Source: VXNE01 sp965205735
GTDB lineage: Bacteria; Pseudomonadota; Gammaproteobacteria; Pseudomonadales; Azotimanducaceae
Direction: 5' to 3'
DNA length: 64,000 nucleotides
Assembly: GCA_965205735.1 (NCBI GenBank)
Contig: OZ242179.1
Span: 3,286,001-3,350,000, forward strand
How positions within the stretch are numbered: position 1 is the stretch's first letter; the number at the start of each line of letters is the position of its first letter. The notes under the pieces were generated by a model. The model was given only the letters and a program-made list of their open reading frames with translations. It was not told the DNA's origin and did not search any database. Positions 52,836 to 62,000 of this stretch are shown here, piece by piece. The translations under genes were made by a program, and so were the position numbers.

Positions 52836-53825
52836 ATGGGGGTGACCCTGACGCCCCATCGGGCTGCTCACAGGCAAACGGGCTACGAACCTTCACCGGT
52901 TCTCGACCCGCCGGTCGCATTGCCGCTACCGGACTACACGGCGGACATCGATCAGGCGAAGCGTGACCTGAGCGAGTATGGGTTGTGCCGGCTTACCCAC
53001 GTTCTCGCCGGGGCCGAAGTCGATGCTTTGCGAGCGAAGCTGGGCCGCCAGGCCGCCGCCGAACGCGCCTTGGGCGATCTCGCGCCTCGAAACGCGGTAG
53101 GGCCCAGGCAACTCGTTGCGAATATGCAGAACAAGGGCAAGGAAATCCTGGCGCTTGTCGAGAGGTCCCAGACGGACGAACTTGTCGGGTTCTTGCTCGG
53201 CAAGTATTTCCTCATCTCAAGCATCAACGGCGGAATTTTCCACGGCAAGACCACCGAGCCCCAGCAACTGCATCGCGACCAGGGCAGTGTCCCCGCAACG
53301 GTGGACTTCCCGGCTGCGTGCAATCTCTTTTGGCTGCTCGACGACTTCACGCCGGCTCGCGGCGGCACTTGGGTTGTGCCCGGAAGTCACCGCTGGCCCG
53401 CCGAGTACCAGGTGATGCCCCCGCCGAGGGAAATGGCGGTACAGATCGAGGCGCCCGCCGGCGGCGTATTCCTGTTCGACGGCAGGGTGTGGCATGGCGC
53501 CGGCGTCAATACCGAGGGTCATACGAGACGGCACATTTCGATGTTGTTCTGTTTGCCGTGGGTACGCCAACAGGAGAACTGGGGCGTGTCGTGCCTGCAG
53601 GAAGTTCTCGATGAGGCGAGCCCCAAGCTCAAGGTGCGCTTAGGGCTAAGGTCCTACGGCACGCTCGGCATTGTCAGCGGCACGAATACCCACCAGGTAA
53701 AGGGAAGAAGTTTCGGCAGCTCCGATGTCGTTTTTCCCGAGTACATCATCGGCGAGGACGCTACGCTGCATCCGTTGCGGCGCGTGAGCCGTGGGTCGGT
53801 GAGCACTCGCCAGAACGAGGCGTAG
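52836..53825 (+). CDS. Phytanoyl-CoA dioxygenase family protein
   Basis: 329 residues. Fe(II)/2-oxoglutarate-dependent oxygenase fold: the metal HxD is in LHRDQGS (H146, D148), the distal histidine in RVWHGAGVN (H220), with a 2-oxoglutarate-binding arginine nearby in HTRRH. The family hydroxylates diverse small molecules in lipid and natural-product metabolism; bacterial members with this layout are mostly uncharacterised. ATG 52836 follows GGGAGGC. Stands alone upstream of argE. Confidence 0.87.
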   Translation: MGVTLTPHRAAHRQTGYEPSPVLDPPVALPLPDYTADIDQAKRDLSEYGLCRLTHVLAGAEVDALRAKLGRQAAAERALGDLAPRNAVGPRQLVANMQNKGKEILALVERSQTDELVGFLLGKYFLISSINGGIFHGKTTEPQQLHRDQGSVPATVDFPAACNLFWLLDDFTPARGGTWVVPGSHRWPAEYQVMPPPREMAVQIEAPAGGVFLFDGRVWHGAGVNTEGHTRRHISMLFCLPWVRQQENWGVSCLQEVLDEASPKLKVRLGLRSYGTLGIVSGTNTHQVKGRSFGSSDVVFPEYIIGEDATLHPLRRVSRGSVSTRQNEA

Positions 53826-53980
53826 ACAAAACCGGTCTGGTCGGGAGTGCGCCAGGGGATCGCGCGCCCAGAGGGCGTTCGACAACCTCGTCCGATTCAA
53901 GTTGGACGCATCGCGTATTTGCGGCAGAATGCCGTGCCTAGGGCGACCGCGCCCGACCGGACAAACGAGCGCAGCCACGC

Positions 53981-55132
53981 ATGAAGTTGCCCCCCATCAA
54001 GGAGATGTTGCGAACGCTCGTTTCGACGCCGTCGGTTAGCTGCACGTCGGATGCGCAGGATCAAAGCAATCTCGATGTCATCGATCACCTGGCGACCTGG
54101 CTTGAGGACCTCGGCGGCACTGTCGAGCGCATGCCGTTGCCGGGAAACGCCGCCAAGGCGAACCTGATCGCCACGTTCGGTCCGCCGGGCGAGGGACTGG
54201 CGCTGTCGGGACATACCGACACCGTTCCATGCGACGAAGCCCGGTGGAGCAGGGACCCGTTCGCGCTCACCGAGTCCGAAGAGCGCCTTTACGGGTTGGG
54301 CGCGTGCGACATGAAGGGTTTTTTCCCTGTCGCGCTGGAGGCTGTGGCGCGCTTCGCCGATACGCGCTTCGTCCGTCCTCTCACGATTGTCGCCACGTCG
54401 GACGAGGAGTCGTCCATGGCGGGTGCCCGATACCTGGCGGAAAGCGGCAGGCCGAAGGCGCGGGCGGCGGTGATCGGCGAACCGACAGGGTTGCGTCCGA
54501 TTCATGCCCACAAGGGTTTCATGATGTTATCCATCAAGCTGCGGGGCAGTTCCGGCCACTCGTCGAACCCGGAGCTTGGCAACAACGCGCTTGATGCCAT
54601 GCACGCAGTGATGGGAGAACTCATCGCCTATCGCAGTGAACTGGCGGTGAATTTCCGCAATCCCGCCTTTGAGGTGCCGACGCCGACCCTCAACCTGGGT
54701 TGCCTGCACGCGGGAGACAACCCGAACCGGATCTGCGAAGGTGCGGAGTTGCAGATCGACCTCCGGCTCATACCCGGCATGGATGGCGCGGCGGTGCGCG
54801 CCGAAATCGACGCCCGCCTGCGCGCGATCGCCGCCGAGCGGGGCATCGATATCGATATCGCGCCGGTGTTTCCGCCGGTCTCTTCCTACGAGACGCCGCC
54901 GGACGGGGAATTGGTGAAAACGCTTGAGCAGCTCTCCGGCCGCGCGTCGGGGTCCGTCGCCTTCGGCACCGAGGCGCCGTTCTTTCAGGCGCTGGGGATG
55001 GAGACGGTGGTTTTCGGTCCGGGGTCCATCGATCAGGCGCATCAACCCGACGAATACCTGGAGACGTCGAACATCCGCCCGGCGGTCGACATGCTGACAG
55101 GATTGATCGCGCGCTACTGCGTCGACGCCTGA
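53981..55132 (+). CDS. argE: Acetylornithine deacetylase
   Basis: 383 residues. M20 metallopeptidase-fold enzyme that removes the acetyl group from N-acetylornithine in arginine synthesis. Zinc ligands and catalytic residues are visible in ALSGHTDTVPCDEARWSRDP, LYGLGACDMKGFF, ATSDEESSMAGARYL and AVIGEPTGLRPIHAHKG, and a C-terminal GPGSIDQAHQPDEYL. It is followed 14 bp later by argA, so the two arginine genes form an operon with ilvD. Confidence 0.92.
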   Translation: MKLPPIKEMLRTLVSTPSVSCTSDAQDQSNLDVIDHLATWLEDLGGTVERMPLPGNAAKANLIATFGPPGEGLALSGHTDTVPCDEARWSRDPFALTESEERLYGLGACDMKGFFPVALEAVARFADTRFVRPLTIVATSDEESSMAGARYLAESGRPKARAAVIGEPTGLRPIHAHKGFMMLSIKLRGSSGHSSNPELGNNALDAMHAVMGELIAYRSELAVNFRNPAFEVPTPTLNLGCLHAGDNPNRICEGAELQIDLRLIPGMDGAAVRAEIDARLRAIAAERGIDIDIAPVFPPVSSYETPPDGELVKTLEQLSGRASGSVAFGTEAPFFQALGMETVVFGPGSIDQAHQPDEYLETSNIRPAVDMLTGLIARYCVDA

Positions 55133-55146
55133 TCTCGGAGGCGACC

Positions 55147-56484
55147 ATGGACTCGGCGGACTTCGCGAGATGGTTTCGGGACGCGACGCCTTATATCGGG
55201 GCTCATCGCGGGCGAACCTTTGTCGTTCTGCTGGACGCGGAGGTCGTTGCCTGTCCGAACCTGGTGGATTTGGTGCGCGACCTGGCGCTCCTGCACGCGC
55301 TCGGCGTCAAACTCGTCATCGTCCACGATGCCGATGGAGCGGATGCGGCCAGTGTGGTGGACGAGCAGTCCAGGGATGCCCTGATTGCCGCCGCCGGCCT
55401 CGTTCGCAGTCGACTGGAATCCCACTTCTCCGCTCTCGCTCCCTTGGGCCCTGGTGGTTCCGAGCGCATTGTCCTGGTCGGCGCCAACCTGGTGTCGGCG
55501 CGACCTCGGGGCGTTGTCCAGGGCGTGGACCAGCGACTCGCCGGGGAGCCCGGGCGCATCGCCGCCGATGAGATCGCTCGCCTGGTCGACCAGGGTTGCA
55601 TCGTTCTTCTACCGCCGTTCGGGTACTCGAACGCCGGCGAAGCGTACGTGTTTGACGCCGCATCCCTGGCCGCGGAAGCAGCGGCGGCGCTGCGCGCCAA
55701 CAAACTCATCGTCTACGACGCCATGGAGCAATTGAACGGCATCAGCCAGATGTCGCCGTCGGCCCTTGCCGCGTTGCTCGAGAAGAACGACTTTCCGCCG
55801 GCCTCGGAGCGGCGCCTTGCGGCCCTGTTGGGTGCGAGCCGGGGCGGCGTCGCTCGCGGCCACCTGATCTGCTATCGCTCCGACGGCGCGCTGCTGCGGG
55901 AACTGTTCACCGCCGAGGGCGTCGGCACACAGATTTCGGAGGGCGACTACCGAACCATTCGTCCGGCGGAAACAACGGATATTCCCGGAATCCTCGAGTT
56001 GATCAGACCGCTGGAGGACGCGGGCCTGCTCGTGCGCCGCCCGCGCAATCGCCTGGAAGCCGAAGTCGGGCATTTTCATGTAGCCGAACTCGACGGCATC
56101 TTCATCGGTTGCTGCGCGCTCTATTCCCACGGCAAGGCTGTCGAACTGGCCTGCCTCGCAGTGCATCCCAGCCACCGGTCGAGCGTGGACGGCGAAACCC
56201 TGGGCGAGCGCTTGCTGGCTTACGCCCGCGCCCTGGCGCGAGAGCGCGGCGCCTCAAGCATGTTCGTTCTCACGACAAAGGCGGAAGACTGGTTCGCCGC
56301 CCGCGGATTCCGTCCCGCCGACATGGACGCGCTACCGGCCTCGAAGCAGGCGTTGTATAACTATCGGCGCAACTCCAAGGTGATGGTCGAATCCCTGGCG
56401 CCGCAAGCCGGGGGAGTCAGGGGTCTCGTCCGGCGTTTGACACGATCCGCGCCGCCCGCCCGCAAGGAAGAAGAGGAACCATGA
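55147..56484 (+). CDS. argA: N-acetylglutamate synthase (amino-acid N-acetyltransferase)
   Basis: 445 residues. First step of arginine synthesis. The N-terminal amino-acid-kinase-like domain (regulatory, arginine-binding) covers about residues 1-280 (FVVLLDAEVVACPNLVDLVR, VLVGANLVSARPRGV, KLIVYDAMEQLNGI). The C-terminal GNAT domain has ELACLAVHPSHRSSVDGETL, GERLLAYARALARERGASSM and KAEDWFAARGF. Classical two-domain ArgA is mainly gammaproteobacterial. Overlaps the ilvD start by four bases. Confidence 0.92.
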   Translation: MDSADFARWFRDATPYIGAHRGRTFVVLLDAEVVACPNLVDLVRDLALLHALGVKLVIVHDADGADAASVVDEQSRDALIAAAGLVRSRLESHFSALAPLGPGGSERIVLVGANLVSARPRGVVQGVDQRLAGEPGRIAADEIARLVDQGCIVLLPPFGYSNAGEAYVFDAASLAAEAAAALRANKLIVYDAMEQLNGISQMSPSALAALLEKNDFPPASERRLAALLGASRGGVARGHLICYRSDGALLRELFTAEGVGTQISEGDYRTIRPAETTDIPGILELIRPLEDAGLLVRRPRNRLEAEVGHFHVAELDGIFIGCCALYSHGKAVELACLAVHPSHRSSVDGETLGERLLAYARALARERGASSMFVLTTKAEDWFAARGFRPADMDALPASKQALYNYRRNSKVMVESLAPQAGGVRGLVRRLTRSAPPARKEEEEP

Positions 56485-58142
56485 CCGACAACCGCAAGTA
56501 CTCATCAGTCATAGTCGATGGCGTCGAGCAGGCGCCGAGCCGGGCGATGCTGCACGCCGTCGGTTTTGTTCCGGAAGACTTTTTGAAGCCGCAGATCGGC
56601 ATCGCCTCCACCTGGAGCATGACGACCCCCTGCAACATGCACATAGACACACTGGCCGAGGAAGCGGCGAAGGGCGCGGATGCGGCGGGGGCGAAGAGCG
56701 TCGCGTTCAACACCATCACGGTCTCCGACGGCATCGCCATGGGCACGTCCGGGATGCGCTACTCGCTGGTCTCGCGGGAGTTGATCGCGGATTCCATCGA
56801 AGCCGTCGTCGGCGCGCAGGGATTCGACGGTTTCGTTGCCATCGGCGGCTGCGACAAGAACATGCCCGGATGCGCCATGGCGATGGCGCGCCTCGATAGG
56901 CCGAGCGTATTCGTCTACGGCGGCACCATCCTGCCCGGCGCCGAGCGTCGCGACATCATCTCGGTGTTCGAGGCCGTCGGCGGTCACGCTGGCGGGACCG
57001 TATCCGACATCGAACTGAAGGAGATCGAACGGACGGCGATTCCGGGCCCGGGTTCATGCGGAGGAATGTACACGGCAAACACCATGGCCTCCGCCATCGA
57101 AGCCCTGGGCCTGTCGCTGCCGAACTCGTCGGCGCAGAACGCCGTCAGCGACAACAAGCGCCGCGACAGCTTTGAGGCGGGCGCCGCGGTGAGGGCGCTG
57201 ATCGACCGCGACATCAAGCCTTCCGACATCCTGTGCCTCGAGGCGTTCGAGAATGCGATCACCGTATGCGTGGCACTCGAAGGTTCGACCAACGCCGTCC
57301 TGCACCTGCTCGCCATTGCCCATGCCGCCGGCGTGCCTCTGAAGCTGGACGACTTCACCCGCGTCGGCGATCGGGTGCCGGTGCTGGCGGACATGCGCCC
57401 GGCGGGCCGTTTTGCCATGTCCGAACTGGTAGAGATCGGCGGCATTCGGCCGCTCATGAAGGCGCTGCTGGAAGAGGGCCTGCTGCACGGCGACTGCCTG
57501 ACCGTCACCGGCAAGACGATGGCGGAAAACCTGGCCGGCGTGGCGCCCTATCCCGACGGCCAGGAAATCATCCGGCCGTTCGCGAACCCGATCAAGAAGG
57601 ACAGCCACCTCGTGGTGCTCTACGGCAACCTCGCCCCGGAGGGCGCAGTGGCCAAGATCACGGGCCACGAGGGTTTGACGTTCACCGGCACGGCCAGGGT
57701 CTTTCACGGCGAGGAAGCGGCGATGCGGGCCATCATGGACGGGCGCGTCGGAGAGGGCGATGTGGTCGTCGTGCGCTACGAAGGTCCGAAGGGCGGCCCC
57801 GGCATGCGCGAAATGCTGAGCCCGACCAGCGCCATCAAGGGCCGCGGGCTCTCCAATGTCGCGCTGCTGACGGATGGGCGCTTCTCGGGCGGCTCCCACG
57901 GCTTCGTGATCGGGCACGTGTCGCCGGAAGCGATCGAAGGCGGTCCCATAGCGCTGGTCGAAGACAACGATACCATCACCATTGACGCGGAACGGCGTCA
58001 GATCAATGTCGAACTGAGCGACGACGAACTGCGACGTCGGCGCGAACAGTGGCGGGCGCCTGCGCCCTACGCGACCCGCGGCGCGCTGGCGAAGTACGCC
58101 AAACTCGTCAGTTCGGCCAGCGAGGGTGCGGTGACGGACTAG
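56481..58142 (+). CDS. ilvD: Dihydroxy-acid dehydratase
   Basis: 553 residues. Converts 2,3-dihydroxy acids to 2-oxo acids in branched-chain amino acid synthesis with an Fe-S cluster. Cluster and active-site motifs: TTPCNMHIDTLAEEA, GCDKNMPGCAMAMARLDRPS, GPGSCGGMYTANTMASAIEA and NVALLTDGRFSGGSHGFVIG. Coupled to argA. Its stop codon TAG (58140-58142) is formed by the first bases of the inserted MITE-like element, so the natural C-terminus may have been slightly altered. Confidence 0.94.
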   Translation: MTDNRKYSSVIVDGVEQAPSRAMLHAVGFVPEDFLKPQIGIASTWSMTTPCNMHIDTLAEEAAKGADAAGAKSVAFNTITVSDGIAMGTSGMRYSLVSRELIADSIEAVVGAQGFDGFVAIGGCDKNMPGCAMAMARLDRPSVFVYGGTILPGAERRDIISVFEAVGGHAGGTVSDIELKEIERTAIPGPGSCGGMYTANTMASAIEALGLSLPNSSAQNAVSDNKRRDSFEAGAAVRALIDRDIKPSDILCLEAFENAITVCVALEGSTNAVLHLLAIAHAAGVPLKLDDFTRVGDRVPVLADMRPAGRFAMSELVEIGGIRPLMKALLEEGLLHGDCLTVTGKTMAENLAGVAPYPDGQEIIRPFANPIKKDSHLVVLYGNLAPEGAVAKITGHEGLTFTGTARVFHGEEAAMRAIMDGRVGEGDVVVVRYEGPKGGPGMREMLSPTSAIKGRGLSNVALLTDGRFSGGSHGFVIGHVSPEAIEGGPIALVEDNDTITIDAERRQINVELSDDELRRRREQWRAPAPYATRGALAKYAKLVSSASEGAVTD

Positions 58143-58350
58143 TGCTCCGTCAAACCTAAATCTACGGGTATCTGCGGGTCTTTTTGGCCCCTGGTGGTTT
58201 TCATGCGAGGGGTGCCCCCTCGCGCTCCCCCGCTGAAGGCTCCGTTGCTCCTCCTTGTGTGGGGCCTGCCACACCGCGTTGTCGCGCCTTGCCAGGAACC
58301 AAAAATCCCTCGCAGCTACACTCGCATTTTTTGGACTTGACGGAACACTA
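58140..58350 (+). mobile_element. MITE-like element, copy 2 (211 bp, TA-flanked)
   Basis: TA at 58140-58141 and 58349-58350. Inverted ends begin TAGTGCTCCGTCAAACCTAA and TAGTGTTCCGTCAAGTCCAA. The interior is the reverse complement of the element at 22692-22856, plus about 46 bp containing a strong palindrome (GCGAGGGGTGCCCCCTCGC). No open reading frame. Inserted exactly at the end of ilvD and immediately followed by an IS481 relic. Confidence 0.8.
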
Positions 58351-58367
58351 GAACGTGCCCGAAGAGT

Positions 58368-58642
58368 CGAGCGCTGTTGGTGTCGCGCGTGCTGGAGGAG
58401 AAGCGGCCGGTGTCGGAGGTTGCGTCGGCGATGGGGTGAGCCGGAGCACGGTGTACAAGTGGATCAGGCGCTTTTGCGAGGGCGCCGGCTGGGAATACGT
58501 CCACGTGTGCTTCGACGACTACTCGCGGGTCGCCCATGCGGAGGTGCTGCCGGACCAGCGCCAACATACTGCGGTGGCCTTTCTGCGCCGCGCCTGCGCT
58601 TGGTTCGCGTGCCTCGGGATCACCGTCGAATCGACATGCTGA
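58368..58642 (+). pseudogene. IS481-family transposase relic
   Basis: The reading frame RALLVSRVLEEKRPVSEVAS (HTH of IS481 transposases) meets a stop; after a one-base shift it continues as VSRSTVYKWIRRF. A large internal deletion then joins it to the catalytic-core piece GWEYVHVCFDDYSRVAHAEV (with a DDE aspartate) and AVAFLRRACAWFACLGITVE, ending at 58642. Terminal repeats were not identified. Inactive. Confidence 0.8.
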
Positions 58643-59041
58643 GCAGTTGGTCCCTTTCTTCAACGTCCAGGGATACGGGGGCGACGGGTCGACCACAAAT
58701 GGTGGCCCAACCAGTTCCGGCTGCTGCTCTCCAGCAGCTATCCATATCCGCAGCTGTTCCTGCTGGCGGCCGCCCGCCGGACTAACCCTTCGGACCCCGC
58801 CGTCTCGCGGGCGACTCCTTACGCGTCGGGCGTTCGCTCGCCTCCGGCACGGCCAGCGCGTCTCTCGGCCAACACTCGACCCCGTCGCGCCGCAATCGGT
58901 CCTCCGGTGTCGGATCGCGTGGTCAGGACTTTTCTGAAAAGTCATGAAAGAGACACGAAAGGATCCGTAATGATCACGTACATATCACATTCGGATGATA
59001 CATTTGATTGAGTTTGGCGAAAGAATATTTGCCCTCGTCCC
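58643..59041. other. Gap upstream of the Calx-beta protein
   Basis: Contains a perfect 7-bp-arm hairpin (GACTTTT/AAAAGTC, 58927-58943) with a 3-base loop but no T-run, and an AT-rich stretch (58965-59011) that may hold the promoter of the downstream gene. No further gene recognised. Confidence 0.45.
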
Positions 59042-62000
59042 TTGAAGACATCCTTACAAGCCACTTGTCGACGAGCCCTCTGTTACAGCCTGACTGTGCC
59101 GCTGGCACTGCTCTCAGTGACGTTTGCCGCGAATGCCGACAGTCCGTCATCCGCGATCCAGCTTTTCGATGTCAACCTGGTGCAACGGGATGCGGTCGGC
59201 GCGCGCAACGACTGCTGGGACGATGCCCCGATGGATGCCAGGGTCAAATGTGCACCCCTTGAGCCGGAGCACAGCTACCTTAGCGTTGTAGTCACGGTGG
59301 GCGCTACGTCGAGCACCGACATTGTCGTCGCGTACGAGTCGATGGACCTCACCGCGACGGGAGGAACCGACTATGTAGCCCTGGACGGGTCACTCACGAT
59401 AGCGCCCGGCGAACTCACGGGGTCGTTCAGGGTCGACTTCATCGACGATCTGGTGGAGGAGGGGAACGAGGAGTTCGTGGTGAAGATCACCCCGCCCGAG
59501 GATGTCGACATCGCGCATGACTATATACATGTGACGATCATCGACGAGGAGAGCATCAAGGTCTCGGTAGCGGACGCCTCCGAAAGTGAAGGACACTCCC
59601 GTGGGATGCCGGTTCGGGTGATCCTCAGCGACTGGGTGTCTTGGCGAGTAAGCATCAGGCTCGGGACGACGTCGGGGACGGCTGGCCCGAGCGACTATCG
59701 CGAGTTTGATGATCAGGTTGCGGTCTGGCTCCCCTATCCAGGGTTCGGAAGCTTCAAAGATTTCGAATTCAGGCACATTCTCATAGACGATTCTCTCCAC
59801 GAACCGGACGAGTCCTACACGCTTACCATCTCGGGCGACGACTATCTGAGCAAGGACGCGGACTCGGGGACGATGACGATCCTCGACAACGACGATCCGC
59901 CGTCGGTGTCCATTGCAGACGCCAGCGGTCTCGAGGACGCCGTCGGGAATTTGACGTTCGACGTGACCCTCAACACGGCGAGCGGCAAGGAAATCACCCT
60001 GAACTACGCGACCGCGGACGACACCGCGACGGCGGGCAGCGACTACACGCAGACGAACGGAACGCTGACCTTCTCGGCCGGCGAGACAACCAAAACGATC
60101 GACGTGGCGGTGTTGGAAGATGGCTCGCCCGAGGAGGACGAGACGTTCACGGTGACGTTGTCCAATGCCGTCAGCGCAACGATAGGGGATGGCACGGCGA
60201 CGGGAACTATTCAGGACGACGATCCGGTGCCGACCGCACTGTCGATCGAGGACGTCGAGGGCTCGGAAGGCAGTGATGCGTTGGAGTTTCCGGTGACGCT
60301 GACTGGCGACAGGGAAGCGATGACCACGGTGACGGTGGACTACGCGACCTCGGATGGCACAGGGACAGCGGGCAGCGACTACACGGAGATGAGCGGGACG
60401 CTGACATTTGCGACCGATGTGACGCGGCAGACGATTCGGGTTCCCCTGCTGGATGACGAAACGGACGAACCAGACGAGACATTCGTAGTCACTCTGTCCA
60501 ATTCCAGTGGAGCGATGCTCGACGATAGCGAGGCAACCGGAACGATCCGGGACAACGACGCGACACCGACGTTGTCCACGCTCACGACGACCCCGACCAG
60601 GGTCTTGGAAGACGGCGGTGCTACCGCCGTCGCGGTGACGGCGACGCTCGACGGCGCCCGGCCCGAGGCAACCGACGTAGCTGTCGCCGTGACGGGAAGC
60701 GGGAATGCGGACGCCGTGGACTTCCAGAACGTGCCCTCGTTCACCATCACCATCGCCGCGGGCGACAAAAGCGGCACGAACACCTTCACGCTCACCCCGA
60801 TCGACGACGAAGTGGACGAGTCGGACGAGACCCTGACGGTGACCGGAACGTCGATCGTGACGGTGAACGGAACGTCGATCGCGACGGTGATCGTAACCCA
60901 GGTCGAACTCGTGGACGATGATGCGACATCCTCGAGCATCGCGCTGACCGCGGAACCTCCCCGGGTATCGGAAGGCGACGGAGCAACAGAGGTGGGAGTC
61001 ACGGCGACCCTTGACGCGAGCGCGCGGACCGAGGTGATCGAGGTTACGGTGAGCGTGGCGGGAACCGGAAATGCGGACGCCGTGGGCTTCCAGGACGTGC
61101 CCTCGTTCACCATCACCATCGCGGCAGGCGACAGGAGCGGCACGGCAACCTTCACGCTCACCCCGATCGACGACAACGTGGACGAGTCGGACGAGACGCT
61201 GTCGGTGACCGGGACGTCGGTCCTGCCTGTGACGGGGACACAGGTCGAACTCGCCGACGACGAAGCGACGTCGTCGAGCATTTCACTGACGGCTGAGCCG
61301 CCCCGGGTGTCGGAAGGCGACGGAGCGACAGCGGTGGGAGTCACGGCGACCCTCGACGCCGGTGCCCGAACGGAGGAGACGACCGTCACGGTGACCGTGT
61401 CGGGTAGCGGGGATGCGGACGCCGTGGATTTCGCCGAGGTGGCTGACTTCACCATCACGATTTCGGCGGGCGACAGGAGTGGCACGGGGAACTTCACGCT
61501 CACCCCGGAAGACGACAACGTGGACGAGTCCGACGAGACGCTTGACGTCGACGGAAGCTCCGTCCTGCCCGTGACGGCGGATACGGTCGCGCTGGCGGAC
61601 GACGACCAGCCCTCCGCGGCCATCTTGCTCTCGGCGAGCCCGGGCCGAATCGCGGAGGACGGGGGCGTTGCGCCCATACAAGTGACGGCGACGCTCGATG
61701 CCAGCGCCCGCACGGTGGCGACCACGGTGAGCGTGTCGGTGGCGGGAAGCGGGAATCCCGACGCCGTGGACTACGCGGCGACGCCGACGTCTTTCGACAT
61801 CATGATCGCCGCCGGCGCGACGACCGGGACGGAAACGTTCACGGTGACCCCCGAGGACGACGAGGTCGACGAGGTCGACGAGGTTCTCGACATCGCGGGC
61901 ACGTCGGACCTGCCGGTGACGGCGACATCGGTGACGCTGGCGGACGACGAGCAGACCTCGACGGAGATCCTCCTCTCGGCAATGCCCTCCACGGTTTCGG

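Noticed and set aside
58927..58943. Rho-independent terminator
   Set aside because: The hairpin is perfect but AT-rich, and no T-run follows on either strand, so it is only noted as a palindrome.
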